The position numbers and the translations under genes were made by a program. DNA of 64,000 bases from Mesorhizobium jarvisii. GTDB taxonomy: Bacteria > Pseudomonadota > Alphaproteobacteria > Rhizobiales > Rhizobiaceae. The notes under the pieces were generated by a model. That model did not search any database. It saw only the letters and a program-made list of their open reading frames with translations, and had not been told where the DNA came from. The DNA is taken from contig NZ_QZXA01000009.1 in the NCBI RefSeq assembly GCF_003601985.1, positions 248,001 through 312,000 on the forward strand. The letters run 5' to 3'. Shown here one piece after another: positions 1-8,988 of this stretch (positions within the stretch are counted from its first letter, which is position 1; each line of letters begins with the position of its first letter).

Positions 1-170
1 ACGATGCCGGCCCCGACCAGGCCGCCGACGATGATGAGCACCGTAGTGCCGGGCAGGAGGATGCCGACCAGCACGAGCGACTCGCCGAAGGCCAGCAGCC
101 CGACCACGAGGCCGGCCCATGCCTGATGGTTCTCGATGAAACAAACGCTCTGGTCGATGAACGCCTGCAC
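1..170 (-). CDS. DedA family membrane protein, N-terminal part (cut by window edge)
   Basis: The first 56 codons of a minus-strand gene run off the left edge. The translation has a membrane segment containing LLAFGESL followed by LLPGTTVLI, the pattern of the first conserved block of DedA (SNARE-associated) inner-membrane proteins. That family is linked to lipid carrier or phospholipid flipping and membrane homeostasis. The start is GTG at 168-170, chosen because AGGAG (minus strand, 176-180) lies five bases upstream. The rest of the protein is outside the window, so length and C-terminal motifs cannot be checked. Confidence 0.75.
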   Translation of the reverse strand, partial: MQAFIDQSVCFIENHQAWAGLVVGLLAFGESLVLVGILLPGTTVLIIVGGLVGAGI

Positions 171-195
171 GCAAGCTCCTGTTTAAAAGCGTTTC

Positions 196-1179
196 TCAGC
201 TGCCACTGTCGAGCAGGCTTCTGAGTTCGTCGAGCTTGTCATTGACGAGCCAGCCGTAATAGTTCTCGACCGGCAATTTGCGGCCCTTGACGCCGGCAAG
301 CGCCGCGTGCAGGTCGGCCGCCCGCTGCCGGGGCTGGCCGACATTGTAGAGCGTGGCGGTGATGCCTGGATTGCCCGAGATGTCGAAGCCCTGTTCCTTG
401 TAGGCGTCGATGGCGTCGCGCACGATCGCGGCGATGTAGACGATGCTGCGATCGGGATCCATGACATCGCGATAGATCGCCTGCGGATGATCCGGCGTCA
501 GCCTGTCATAGCCGCTCACCTTATTGACCAGATCGGTCACCTCGAGCGCGGTCAGCGGGCTGATCTGGCCGAGGCCGAATGTCTGGCCGGCGAAGAAGGG
601 CTGGAAGAAGGCCTGCTGGAAGGTCATCGCGTCATAAGTGACGCCGTCGACCGTCTTGCCGCGGAAATGGTCGACCCACACTTTGTCGCGGCAGCTCCAC
701 AGGGAGGCACTGTCTTTCGCCTCGGCGCAGGCCGCGAATTCCGGCCGCTGGACAAAGGTCTGCACCGGCACGCCCTTGTAGCGGAACGCAAAGTCGAGGC
801 CGGAATAGGACAGCGCCTTCACATAGTAGGTCTGGACCGAGCCGACGGCCGTCACATTGTAGGTGTGTTCGCCGACCAGCGCGCCGACGATATGGATAGG
901 GTCGATATCGTAGCCCGCCGCGACCTGCTTGATATGCGCCACCAGCTTCTTCTCGCGCTTCAGCAGCGCGACGATCTTCTCGTATTTTTCCGCATAGGTG
1001 GTCTTGAAGGCGCGGGTTCGCGTCGCCGATGCATCCGGGATCGGCGGCTGCGTCTCGGAGCGATTGCCAGGGGGAACGACGATCAGCGGGCTGGCATGCG
1101 CGGCCTCGGCCAGCAGGGCGCCGCCGCAGGAGAGGGCCGCGAGCAGGGGGACCAGGAGAAGCCCCTGCAACGCAATCAT
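196..1179 (-). CDS. DUF1402 family secreted protein (lytic-transglycosylase-like)
   Basis: A 327-residue protein with an N-terminal signal peptide (IALQGLLLVPLLAALSCGG..., cleavage probably near HAS). I recognise it as the DUF1402 family of rhizobia, whose function is not established. The central segment FGLGQISPLTALEV resembles the GLxQI block of lysozyme-like transglycosylases, and the C-terminal part has NPGITATLYNVG, also typical of that fold. A periplasmic peptidoglycan role is therefore an inference. The start at MIALQ is preferred over an upstream in-frame start because it begins the signal peptide and has AAAAGG upstream. It is followed by the DedA gene on the same strand; the GH25 lysozyme gene upstream is divergent. 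Confidence 0.75.
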   Translation of the reverse strand: MIALQGLLLVPLLAALSCGGALLAEAAHASPLIVVPPGNRSETQPPIPDASATRTRAFKTTYAEKYEKIVALLKREKKLVAHIKQVAAGYDIDPIHIVGALVGEHTYNVTAVGSVQTYYVKALSYSGLDFAFRYKGVPVQTFVQRPEFAACAEAKDSASLWSCRDKVWVDHFRGKTVDGVTYDAMTFQQAFFQPFFAGQTFGLGQISPLTALEVTDLVNKVSGYDRLTPDHPQAIYRDVMDPDRSIVYIAAIVRDAIDAYKEQGFDISGNPGITATLYNVGQPRQRAADLHAALAGVKGRKLPVENYYGWLVNDKLDELRSLLDSGS

Positions 1180-1420
1180 TGGGCGCCTTTTGTAAAAATC
1201 GTGTGGAAAATGCCTGCGGCAAACACCGCCTTCCGTCTCAACAGCCACATCATGGCACTGTCAAGGCTGGGCCGGCGGCGTCGACGGCGAATGTCTGAAA
1301 CGGGTCACAGTCATGGTAAAAAACTTGATTCAAACTTTATTGGTAATTTCTCGTTCATAACTGGCCCGGTTGTCCGTCGGCCGTTGCCTTCGGTCTGTTG
1401 TGTTTTGAGTACAGGTCCAG

Positions 1421-2494
1421 ATGCGGTTATCAGGCGCCATCAGTTTCGTGATCGCATCGCTGTGCCTCGCCGGCTGCTCTTCGACATCGGGCAAGGACGC
1501 GCTCGACGTGCAGAAGCCCTCGAATGAGACCACCAGTTCGGTGGTGCGGCCAAGCGCACCGATCGGATCCGTTCCGGTGAGTAAAGCCGGCAATGCGCGC
1601 AAGCTGGCCGAGACCGCGCCCGAGGACGGTCCTGATCGGCCCTTTGGACTGGCGGAGGAAGAAACCGTGGCGCTTTCGGCGCCCGAACTGCCGGACAATG
1701 TCGATCCGCCCATTGAACCCGCGGCCTTGGTGTCGCCGCCGAAACTCTTGTCGCGCGCTGCACCGGCGATGCTTGCCGGGCCGGTCACGCGCTACGGTTT
1801 TCGCGATGCCAAGCCGATCAATTTCGGCCGGGCCTCGCCCCGGCACCTTGCCGTGCACGGGGTCGACGTGTCGCGCTGGCAAGGCGACGTGAACTGGGAG
1901 AAGCTGCGCACCCAGGGCGCCAACTTCGCCTACATCAAGGCGACCGACGGCGGCGACCATCTCGATCCGATGTTCATGAGGAACTGGCGCAATGCCGATG
2001 CCGCCGGGCTGAAGCGCGGCGCCTATCATTTCTTCTACTGGTGCCGCACCGCCGGCGAGCAGGCCGACTGGTTCATCCGCAACGTGCCGAAGGTCGATGG
2101 CGCGCTCCCGCCGGTGATCGACGTCGAATGGAATGGCGATTCCAGCTGCAAGCGGCGCCCATCACGGGAAAAGGTGCTGGAGAAGATGCAGGTGTTCATG
2201 GACAAGCTTGAACGCCACTACGGTCAGCGCCCGATCATCTATACCTCCCCCGATTTCTATCGCGACAACCTCCAGGGCGCTTTCCTCGACTACCCGTTCT
2301 GGCTGCGCGCGGTGGCGCGGCACCCGTCAAAAGTCTATCCCGGCCGCAAATGGCTCTTCTGGCAGTATTCCGGATCCGGCCTGTCGCACGGTGTGACCGG
2401 CCGCATCGACCTCAACGTCTTCCATGGCGACGAGCGGCAATGGCGCGCCTGGGCCGGCGGCGGCGGCCGTCAGATGATGGCCGACGCGGATTAG
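1421..2494 (+). CDS. Glycoside hydrolase family 25 lysozyme, lipoprotein
   Basis: A 357-residue protein with a lipoprotein signal (lipobox LAGC, Cys19), a Pro/Ala-rich linker of about 110 residues, then a GH25 (Chalaropsis-type muramidase) domain from about residue 145. Visible motifs are HGVDVSRWQGD (catalytic-site Asp149), ANFAYIKATDGG, RGAYHFFYW and PPVIDVEWNG (Asp234 and Glu236, the expected acid). GH25 enzymes cleave the MurNAc-GlcNAc bond of peptidoglycan. A lipid-anchored form would act on the cell's own wall from a membrane. The divergent neighbour DUF1402 also looks like a wall protein. Confidence 0.88.
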   Translation: MRLSGAISFVIASLCLAGCSSTSGKDALDVQKPSNETTSSVVRPSAPIGSVPVSKAGNARKLAETAPEDGPDRPFGLAEEETVALSAPELPDNVDPPIEPAALVSPPKLLSRAAPAMLAGPVTRYGFRDAKPINFGRASPRHLAVHGVDVSRWQGDVNWEKLRTQGANFAYIKATDGGDHLDPMFMRNWRNADAAGLKRGAYHFFYWCRTAGEQADWFIRNVPKVDGALPPVIDVEWNGDSSCKRRPSREKVLEKMQVFMDKLERHYGQRPIIYTSPDFYRDNLQGAFLDYPFWLRAVARHPSKVYPGRKWLFWQYSGSGLSHGVTGRIDLNVFHGDERQWRAWAGGGGRQMMADAD

Positions 2495-2527
2495 GGTTCG
2501 CGTCGCCATTCGTTCCGGTCCTGCCGT

Positions 2528-2716
2528 CTATTGGAGCTGATTGCTCCCGTCATTCCTTTCCTCGCTCAGCCGCAGCTTTCTCCGCAGCGCCATGATCTCG
2601 GCAATCGCAGCATCGATCATGGTGAGAAGCGTAATCGTATCGTGCTGGGTGGGATCGGCTCTGACGTAGGCGAGCTGGTTGACGATGTCGGTGTCGTCCT
2701 CGTTTTCGTCGCTCAT
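2528..2716 (-). CDS. Small conserved hypothetical protein (62 aa)
   Basis: An acidic N-terminus (SDENEDDTDIVNQL) is followed by a helical segment ending in ALRRKLRLSEERN, with no membrane segment. I do not recognise a family. It is convergent with the GH25 gene (33 bp between stops) and has GGAAAG-like sequence upstream of its ATG. The amphipathic helix suggests a small partner or coiled-coil protein, but no function can be given. Confidence 0.5.
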   Translation of the reverse strand: MSDENEDDTDIVNQLAYVRADPTQHDTITLLTMIDAAIAEIMALRRKLRLSEERNDGSNQLQ

Positions 2717-2839
2717 GACCGCTTTCCGGTTGTTATCTTCCAGACGTTCTCATTCGATCCGATCCGCCGTCAAATTGCACCTATATCACTTCGTCGTGTG
2801 AATGGTCGCCCGACCGCCCATCCAACCGGTCCGACTGCC

Positions 2840-2953
2840 TTATTTTGGACGACGGCGACGCGATTCGTCGAAGGTGGCAAAAGCCAGAACCGCGGAAAAT
2901 GATGCGAAGCTGAACAGGACTGCGGCGATAACCATGAGGTCGTAAGTCGACAC
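2840..2953 (-). CDS. Small single-pass membrane protein (37 aa)
   Basis: A 37-codon reading frame starting with GTG at 2951-2953, with GGGAG seven bases upstream on the minus strand. It encodes one hydrophobic helix (MVIAAVLFSFASFSAVLAFATF) and a basic tail DESRRRRPK, an arrangement expected of a small inner-membrane protein with a cytoplasmic C-terminus. An in-frame ATG much further upstream would add a low-complexity Arg-rich leader and is less likely. Function unknown. Confidence 0.5.
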   Translation of the reverse strand: MSTYDLMVIAAVLFSFASFSAVLAFATFDESRRRRPK

Positions 2954-3148
2954 GTTCGTTCTCCCTGGGATGATAGCCAAGGAGCAAGGAGACAGCACGG
3001 GCGATGCGTCCGCGTTGATCTGGATCAACCGATGGGCCGATGCCGGCGCCGTGCGCAACAGGGGGCGACTGTGGCCGAGGCGGCGGCTGGCGGGGCGAGA
3101 TGTATGTCGTCCCTTCGTCATCCTCGGCTCTATCGGGGCTGCCGCGTC

Positions 3149-3532
3149 CTAGGATGAAGCCGGGGGCTCGTTGATCATTGCCTCGATATTGTAGCCATCG
3201 GGGTCGAGCACGAAGCAGGCGTAGTAATTCTCCGCATAGTCGGGACGCGGGCCGGGTGCGCCATTGTCCTTGGCGCCGGCTGCCAGCGCCGACTGGTGGA
3301 ACGCGTCGACTTCTGCCTTGCTGCCGACGCGGAAGGCAACATGCAGATGGGTGTGCGGCGGCGCCTCGCCGGTTCGCTGGATCTCGAACAGGCAGCCATT
3401 GCCAACATCGAAGGCCCAGAACACGCCCTCCTTGCCGAAGGACAGGCGATAGCCCAGGGGCACGAAAGCGCGTTCGTAGAAGAGCTTGCTCTTCTCCAGG
3501 TCAGCCACTTCGATGGTTATGTGATCGATCAT
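3149..3532 (-). CDS. VOC (glyoxalase/bleomycin resistance) family protein
   Basis: A 127-residue single-chain vicinal oxygen chelate protein. It starts MIDHITIEVADLEKSKLFYE, the usual first beta-alpha unit, and ends with YYACFVLDPDGYNIEAMINE, the usual last strand carrying a metal-ligand Glu. Substrate cannot be told from sequence; many members are lyases, dioxygenases or resistance proteins. The start is the ATG at 3530-3532 with AGGA upstream; longer in-frame extensions lack VOC sequence. It lies 32 bp after the stop of the LysR regulator on the same strand, so the two may be co-transcribed. Confidence 0.8.
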   Translation of the reverse strand: MIDHITIEVADLEKSKLFYERAFVPLGYRLSFGKEGVFWAFDVGNGCLFEIQRTGEAPPHTHLHVAFRVGSKAEVDAFHQSALAAGAKDNGAPGPRPDYAENYYACFVLDPDGYNIEAMINEPPASS

Positions 3533-3564
3533 CTGGTCCTCTGTTGCGAGTGAACCCCGTAGGC

Positions 3565-4476
3565 CTATGTCTGGCGCGCTTCCTGTTCTCGAATGTCCGC
3601 GGTCTGGGCCAGCACCCAATCCCTGAACACCTTGATCTTCGGGACGTTGCGGCGGCTTTCCAGGTGAACCAGCCAATAGCCGTCGCCGTCGGACCCGACG
3701 ATGTCAAAAGGCTTCATCAACTGCCCCTTGGCCAACAGCGCGCTGTAGAGGTTTTGCGTGAGGATTGCAGCGCCCTTATCGGTCAGTGCAGCCATGGCGT
3801 CATAGGCCTGCCCGCCAAGCGCCGGACCAGGGATGACCCGAGCGGGATCGAAGGGCACGCCGGCTGCTTCGAACCAGATTTTCCACCAGGGATCGTTGGG
3901 GCCGCACAGCGCCACCTTGTAGAGATCCTCGGGGTGGCGGATGCCGCCGATGCTCTCGGCCAGTTTTGGACTGAGCATGGGCGTGTAGTCCGCCTTGAAC
4001 AGATAGTGGGCGGTCAGGCCGGGCCATTTGCCGGTGCCGGTCCGGATCCCGATATCCATGGCCTCGCGCCCGAAATCGACCAGCCGGGACGATGTATCAA
4101 CCTTCACGGCGAGGTCCGGATGCATCAGTTGGAATGTTCCGAGCCAGACGGCCAGCCAGTTCGATGCAAATGTCCCCATGGTCGTCACCGACAGCACGCC
4201 GGTCGCTCCGCCCTTTGTGGCGACCCACGCATCGGCGAGGGCCGAGAACGCGCCCGATGCATGCGGCGCCAGCTGCTGTCCGGCCTCGGTCAAGGCGATC
4301 TGCCTTGTTTTTCTTATGAAAAGCGGCGTTCCGGCGCGCTCCTCCAGAACCTTGATCTGATAGCTGGCCGCCGACTGGGTCATGCCGAGCTCTTCGGCCG
4401 CCTTGGTGAAACTGCCCAGCCGCGCGGCGGCTTCAAACACCCTGATAGCCCCTAATGGCGGTAGCTCCCAACTCAT
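3565..4476 (-). CDS. LysR family transcriptional regulator (GcvA-like)
   Basis: A 303-residue regulator. The N-terminal winged helix-turn-helix (residues about 6-65) contains AIRVFEAAARLGSFTKAAEELGMTQSAASYQIKVLEE, in pieces the classic LysR signature, followed by a substrate-binding domain of about 200 residues. The PPLGAIRVFEAAAR start and TQSAASYQI helix are typical of the GcvA/AmpR branch. The frame is closed by a stop just upstream, which fixes the ATG at 4474-4476. It is divergent from a small DUF1127-like gene, with TGATGCATCA and TGATGCAT repeats in the space between. It probably regulates that gene or the VOC gene behind it; the effector is unknown. Confidence 0.88.
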   Translation of the reverse strand: MSWELPPLGAIRVFEAAARLGSFTKAAEELGMTQSAASYQIKVLEERAGTPLFIRKTRQIALTEAGQQLAPHASGAFSALADAWVATKGGATGVLSVTTMGTFASNWLAVWLGTFQLMHPDLAVKVDTSSRLVDFGREAMDIGIRTGTGKWPGLTAHYLFKADYTPMLSPKLAESIGGIRHPEDLYKVALCGPNDPWWKIWFEAAGVPFDPARVIPGPALGGQAYDAMAALTDKGAAILTQNLYSALLAKGQLMKPFDIVGSDGDGYWLVHLESRRNVPKIKVFRDWVLAQTADIREQEARQT

Positions 4477-4500
4477 GATGCATCAATTCTCCTGATGCAT
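4476..4500. promoter_or_regulatory. Repeated TGATGCAT motif between LysR gene and divergent small gene
   Basis: TGATGCATCA (4476-4485) is itself palindromic, and TGATGCAT recurs at 4493-4500 with seven bases between. Its position overlapping the LysR start and facing the divergent gene suits an autoregulatory LysR operator. This is inferred from position and repetition only. Confidence 0.35.
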
Positions 4501-4581
4501 GGTACGCGACGTTCGATTGGAATCCAAGGCCGCGACCAGGCATGATCTGGTCATCAACCCGAACCCGAAAGGACCACGTCA

Positions 4582-4749
4582 ATGACCACCACCCTCTACA
4601 GCACGCTTCGTCGTCCGATGCTTGAGCTCTTCACCGTGCCGTTCAGGTCCCGCAGGCGCGGCCTGCTTGACCAGCGTTCGCTGTCGGATCATTTCCTGCG
4701 CGACATCGGCGTCCTCGACGGACACGTGCCTCCCGGCACCCTTCGCTGA
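4582..4749 (+). CDS. Small DUF1127-like (YjiS family) protein
   Basis: A 55-residue basic protein. The C-terminal half, RSRRRGLLDQRSLSDHFLRDIGVLDG, resembles the DUF1127/YjiS helix-turn with the LRDIGL-like motif common in alphaproteobacterial small proteins. Some members bind RNA and affect phosphate, carbon or motility regulation. Upstream GAAAGGACC supplies a ribosome site. It is divergent from the LysR gene and 40 bp ahead of the methyltransferase gene, so it could be the LysR target. Confidence 0.6.
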   Translation: MTTTLYSTLRRPMLELFTVPFRSRRRGLLDQRSLSDHFLRDIGVLDGHVPPGTLR

Positions 4750-4789
4750 AGAAGCTGTTTTGACTCACATGGATGCAAGGGAGGGCAAG

Positions 4790-5398
4790 ATGGATGTGTT
4801 GTCGCAGGCTCTGGCGAAGAGCCGTCAAACGATCAGCGCCTATGAGGATTATGCGGATCGCTACGATGCCATCGTGCGGCATGTTCCCAACGAGAGAGAG
4901 CAGGCATCGCTGAAGCGCCTTGTGGCGATCGCCGGCACGTCAGGCCGGGTTCTGGAAGTCGGGTCCGGAGCGGGCTACGATGCGGACTTTCTGGAGGGCC
5001 TGGGCGTCAAGGTTCGCCGCACCGACGCGACAAAGCGGTTTCTGGAGCTGCAGGCCGCGCGCGGCAAGCATGGTGAGCTTCTCGATCTCCTCACCGACGA
5101 TCTCGGCGGCCCCTATGATGCCGTCCTGGCGCTCGCCGTCCTGATCCATGTGCCGCGCGACCAGACCGACCAGGTGCTTGCCAAGATAGCTGGGTCACTG
5201 CGGCCAGGCGGCGCCTTGCTCGTATCGATGCGCAATGGCGACGGCGAGACATCAGGCAACTACCATACGGTCTTGTGGCGCAGGGACGACTTCGCCGCCC
5301 GTCTCGAAGCCGCCGGGCTGATCCTTCTCAGGGACGATTTCAACATTGGCCGCAACACCGAGGAATGGAACACCTTCCTGGCTGTGAAGCCGGCATGA
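4790..5398 (+). CDS. Class I SAM-dependent methyltransferase
   Basis: A 202-residue protein with SAM-binding motif I VLEVGSGAGYDADFL, motif II/III ALAVLIHVPRD and a following LRPGGALLVSMR strand, the layout of a Rossmann-fold methyltransferase of the Methyltransf_11/25 type. The N-terminal YEDYADRYDAIV is a common substrate-cap sequence. The substrate is unknown. The ATG at 4790 is chosen because AAGGGAGG lies five bases before it. An upstream in-frame ATG at 4769 has no site, and the longer frame would overlap the preceding small gene. Confidence 0.82.
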   Translation: MDVLSQALAKSRQTISAYEDYADRYDAIVRHVPNEREQASLKRLVAIAGTSGRVLEVGSGAGYDADFLEGLGVKVRRTDATKRFLELQAARGKHGELLDLLTDDLGGPYDAVLALAVLIHVPRDQTDQVLAKIAGSLRPGGALLVSMRNGDGETSGNYHTVLWRRDDFAARLEAAGLILLRDDFNIGRNTEEWNTFLAVKPA

Positions 5399-5539
5399 AG
5401 GGATCTTGTCCTTCTCCCGCAAGGAGAATGAGAGGGCGCGCGTTACGCCCGGTCGCTCATCTCTCGACTTTGCGAATAAGCGAGACATTGCCGCCGTGGT
5501 GCTGTCTAGTGCCTGTTCCTGCACTCCGGGGGGATCAGG

Positions 5540-6511
5540 GTGGAGCTGGAACTCAAATTTCTGCTTGTCGACTTTGCCTGCGCGGTCTCCGGCATGCTGT
5601 CGCTCATCACCTTCGTGAAATGGCGAGAGGTGCAAGCGCTCAGCCGCTGGTTGCCGACGCCGGGAAAGATCATCTCGTCGCGCGTCGAGGCGCGTGAGGT
5701 CAGAAGCTCGGGCTCTGGTTCGGACAGCACCGATACCACGGAGATGCGGAATTTTCCGGCCATCACCTTCGAATACAAGGTCGGCGGCAAGAAATTTCAA
5801 AGCTCGCGCTACAGCGTGAAGGAGAATTTGGGGAACTTCGAGGTCCGCGAAACCCTTGCGCAGTTTCCCCGCGGCGCGGAGGTGACCGTCTTTTACAATC
5901 CGGCCGATCCGAGCAAGGCCGTGATCGAGCGCACCATGCCGGACGGCGCCTTCAAGTTCATGTTCCAGCTTTCGGCCGGGTTGGTGATCGGCACGGCGGT
6001 TCTGGTGTTTTCCATCGGCGGCGTGCTCGAGGCGATCCGGCCACATCTAGCCAAGCCGCAGAATCTCGGTGCCGCGGCATTGTTGCTGTTCATGGGCCTG
6101 TTCGCGCTACGCATGGGCTTCGCCCAGAAATCGCTTGCCGAGCAGGCGGCAAAATGGCCGGTCGCCCCCGGCCGCATTGAGTCCTCAGGTCTGCAGGCGC
6201 TGCGAAACTATAGCAGCTATCGACGCTGGCGCACCGTCTTCAAATCCCGCATCGTCTACAGCTATGGCGTCGCCGGCCAGCGCTACAGCGCCGACCGCGT
6301 CACCTTCGGCGCCACGGTCACGGCTTCGCTGCCCGGCCTCGTCGGCGGTCAGGCGCGAAACTATGTCGAGGGCAGCAAGGTCGACGTGCATTATGACCCC
6401 GTCAATCCTGGCTCGGCGGTGCTCGAATGCCGGGTGCGCGGGCTCTGGCTGCTGTGGGTCTGTGCGGCAGGATTTCTCGGCGGCGCTGCCTTTCTGGTCG
6501 GGCTGGTGTGA
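5540..6511 (+). CDS. DUF3592 domain membrane protein (two repeats)
   Basis: A 323-residue protein with four hydrophobic segments (near residues 8-25, 145-165, 175-195 and the C-terminus). It has two copies of a beta-rich domain, each with the order PGxI...S...Y.GG..F/Y and ending VTVFYNPADPSKAVIE or VDVHYDPVNPGSAVLE. This is the DUF3592 pattern. Function is unknown; the duplicated soluble domains lie between membrane helices. The start is GTG at 5540 with a run of G residues just upstream. It is followed 43 bp later by a small secreted protein on the same strand. Confidence 0.75.
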   Translation: MELELKFLLVDFACAVSGMLSLITFVKWREVQALSRWLPTPGKIISSRVEAREVRSSGSGSDSTDTTEMRNFPAITFEYKVGGKKFQSSRYSVKENLGNFEVRETLAQFPRGAEVTVFYNPADPSKAVIERTMPDGAFKFMFQLSAGLVIGTAVLVFSIGGVLEAIRPHLAKPQNLGAAALLLFMGLFALRMGFAQKSLAEQAAKWPVAPGRIESSGLQALRNYSSYRRWRTVFKSRIVYSYGVAGQRYSADRVTFGATVTASLPGLVGGQARNYVEGSKVDVHYDPVNPGSAVLECRVRGLWLLWVCAAGFLGGAAFLVGLV

Positions 6512-6554
6512 GGACAGGCTTTTGGCTTCCACAACGCTTTCCCGGAGATATCCT

Positions 6555-7076
6555 GTGATCCTTCGCAAACTGGCTTTCGTTTTCCTGGGCCTGCTCGGCC
6601 CGATCCAGATGGCGAATGCCAAGGAATGCCTGCTGAGCCACGCCACCTACCGCGAGCCGCGCTCGGGCGCTGTCCTGCAATTCCGGCCACTGGACAATGA
6701 GCCGGCGGCGCTGACGGCGCAGGTGTTCTCGCTGAGCGTACCCAACACCGACAAAAACCTGCCGGCCGACATCACCTGGACCAACGGCAAGAATTCCTTT
6801 CCGCTCGGCACCATCCGCCACGCCTGCACCGACGACGATCGCGAAGCGGGCCTGCAGGATGGCAGCGGACTGTGCAGGATATGGGAAGGTCAGGTCTATG
6901 CCTTGACCGGCGGCGGGGCCGAACAGTTGAATTCGCGCGAAGCGACACCGGCGCCGAAAGGGCTGCTGTTGCCCGATTTCGGTGTGGCTTTCACCGAATG
7001 GGCCGATTTCGCCAACGCCAATCCGGACGGCTCGGCCTGGGATGCCTTCACTCTGACAGGATGCGGCGATGGCTAG
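6555..7076 (+). CDS. Hypothetical secreted protein
   Basis: A 173-residue protein with a clear signal peptide (KLAFVFLGLLGPIQMANA, cleavage before KECLLS). The mature part contains four Cys residues (KECLLS, RHACTD, GLCRIW, TGCGDG) that could form two disulfides in the periplasm. The start is GTG at 6555-6557, preceded by CCGGAG with seven bases spacing. I do not recognise a family. It follows the DUF3592 gene closely and may be co-transcribed with it. Confidence 0.65.
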   Translation: MILRKLAFVFLGLLGPIQMANAKECLLSHATYREPRSGAVLQFRPLDNEPAALTAQVFSLSVPNTDKNLPADITWTNGKNSFPLGTIRHACTDDDREAGLQDGSGLCRIWEGQVYALTGGGAEQLNSREATPAPKGLLLPDFGVAFTEWADFANANPDGSAWDAFTLTGCGDG

Positions 7077-7172
7077 CGCCGTGAGATCGATCAGTTCGCG
7101 TTGCGTGCAGGCGCCTAGAACAGTGCTCCTGCCGCTGCCGACCCACCTCCTGGCCCGCCCCCGGAGGTTACG

Positions 7173-8285
7173 CTAAGTCCGCGCCACTGGGCGGTTCCTT
7201 CTGGCGTACGCCGATCCAGCTGATGCGATGTGATCGATGGCAGACGTCAAACCGCGGATAAGCGGCTTGCGTAGCGGCGTTTCGACAAAACGCCAGATCA
7301 AGAACGAGGCAAGGAGCACCGCGAGCAAAACGACAAAGAACGCAGCGTTCTTGCCGATTAATGGGGCCAGTGCGTTGAGAGAGAGATAACCTATGTACTG
7401 GTGCAAAAGATAAAGTGGGTAAGTCAATCCGCCGAGCATCAGAACGGTTTTCGAAGGGGCCACGAGGGAGCGGATCAGGAGTGCACCTGCGAAAATCCCA
7501 AAGACAAATCCATTGGCGACCAAGAGAGCGGGATAGGGAATGGCCATTCCGTAATGTTCCTGCATCCAGCCCTGATTGAATGTGATTGTCTGGCACGACA
7601 ACAGGAATGCTGCGACGAGAAGGATGAGCGCCGCCGGCGAACGACCTTTTGCGACGACCTGTTGAGCCAAAATACCGACGGCAAAAAAAGGCGCGTAGCT
7701 CGTGATAAGCAAAATTCGTATCGCCGTGTTCCCGAAGAAGAGCTCATTTCCTGCCGAAATCACGAGCCAGATGGCAACGATCGGTAACTTCCAACGCTGG
7801 AAGGCACCCGCAAAAATAAGCGCCGCAACCCAGCCATAGAATACGATCTCGAGCATGATCGACCAATAGACACCATCCATGGACGGCCTGCCGAATGCGC
7901 GGGCGAACATGGAAAGATTGGCGACATAGGTCGAAAAATTCGTCGGAAATCTAGGGTTGTTGGCGATTGAGAGAGCGACAAACGTCAATGTCATGCAGAG
8001 CAGAAATCCAGGATAGAGCCGCACGAAGCGCGCGACGGCGAAATCCTGCCACTTTCGCCCCTCAGCCGACCACGTGATGACAAAACCGCTGATCAGGAAA
8101 AACAGGCTGACACCGAGATAGCCATAGATGGCAAACGGGGCAGCCGCAGGATATCCAGCGTCGATATCTCCGGTAATCGGCCCCCGATAAAGGTAGTGAA
8201 AGCACACAACCGCCAAGGCTGCGATCAATCGCAGAAGGTCGAGTGATGCCAGGCGCGATGAGTTGGTGTTGCCAACCATTTCCAT
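7173..8285 (-). CDS. Acyltransferase 3 (OafA/YrhL-like) membrane protein
   Basis: A 370-residue integral membrane protein with about ten hydrophobic helices. The N-terminus has LDLLRLIAALAVVCFHY with the conserved R and the H of the family's R/K-x10-H active site, followed by GYLGVSLFFLISGFV, and RFVRLYPGF in the second loop. Such enzymes transfer acetyl, succinyl or other acyl groups to surface polysaccharides or lipids. The start is ATG 8283-8285 with GAGG upstream; a longer frame to 8339 adds a charged leader. A truncated flippase gene immediately upstream suggests a decayed polysaccharide cluster. Confidence 0.85.
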   Translation of the reverse strand: MEMVGNTNSSRLASLDLLRLIAALAVVCFHYLYRGPITGDIDAGYPAAAPFAIYGYLGVSLFFLISGFVITWSAEGRKWQDFAVARFVRLYPGFLLCMTLTFVALSIANNPRFPTNFSTYVANLSMFARAFGRPSMDGVYWSIMLEIVFYGWVAALIFAGAFQRWKLPIVAIWLVISAGNELFFGNTAIRILLITSYAPFFAVGILAQQVVAKGRSPAALILLVAAFLLSCQTITFNQGWMQEHYGMAIPYPALLVANGFVFGIFAGALLIRSLVAPSKTVLMLGGLTYPLYLLHQYIGYLSLNALAPLIGKNAAFFVVLLAVLLASFLIWRFVETPLRKPLIRGLTSAIDHIASAGSAYARRNRPVART

Positions 8286-8881
8286 TGCCCCTCTTCGCCG
8301 TACAGGACCCTTTGACCCTGACCAAAAGCCTGGTCCCAAGGCTTCAGCGTCACAGAGAGAGGTCTATCGAGCGCGTATCGATAGTGCTTGTCGCTTCGGG
8401 CTAAATCATCGTGCGTTTGCATGAGTTCGGCCCCGCCAGAACGGGACTGAAGGTTCACAACGCTCTCAGAATAAAATGCGCGTGACGATATCACCGTGAC
8501 CGCTTGAAGCCGATCAGGGTCAGGGTAAGAACCAATTCCGTGCCGGCTCTTGACCGCGCGCATGTTCAACAATGTCAACAACGCATAGACCAGCCCAGGC
8601 AAGGTCTTCAGCCGCTTTCGGATGTAGACCGCCATTGCAACGTTCCATACAACCGGAGCAAGCGCGAGCCCTATCGCGGCACCCAATGGGCCGTAGATCT
8701 GTATCCCGATAACGCAGCCGATGACGCCAATAGCCGCGCCCACCATCATCGTCCCAGCGGCCGCCCTCTTGTTCCCAGTCATGGTCAAGAGATTCAATTG
8801 CGGTCCGCATAAGGCCACGAATACGTACCCAGGCATGAACACCCGGGCGATGGGCGCCCCTGTACCGAAGTCGTCACGCAC
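8225..8881 (-). pseudogene. Truncated polysaccharide flippase (Wzx-like), C-terminal remnant
   Basis: The open frame carries, over about its first 115 codons, sequence typical of the C-terminal third of oligosaccharide flippases of the MOP superfamily: GPQLNLLTMTGNKR, a helix IGVIGCVIGIQIYGPLGAA split by GP, and AVYIRKRLKTLPGL. The expected 300 or so N-terminal residues are missing. I found no flippase-like sequence in any frame between 8882 and 9149, so it appears to be a deletion remnant. The last part of the frame is unlike the family and runs 60 bp into the acyltransferase gene. A frame with a stop near 8888 overlaps the break point. Confidence 0.55.
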
Positions 8882-8988
8882 CAGCTCTAGAGCGGTCGAA
8901 CAATCACTGGCAAAGGATTGCCCATTGCCAGTGCGACCCCTCCGGCTGGTTCCGAGCGCTCACCCCCGGCTTCAGCCTAGACGTGAAC

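Noticed and set aside
3178..4455. 425-codon plus-strand open frame opposite the VOC and LysR genes
   Set aside because: Both opposing genes are certain by motif; this frame is a shadow.
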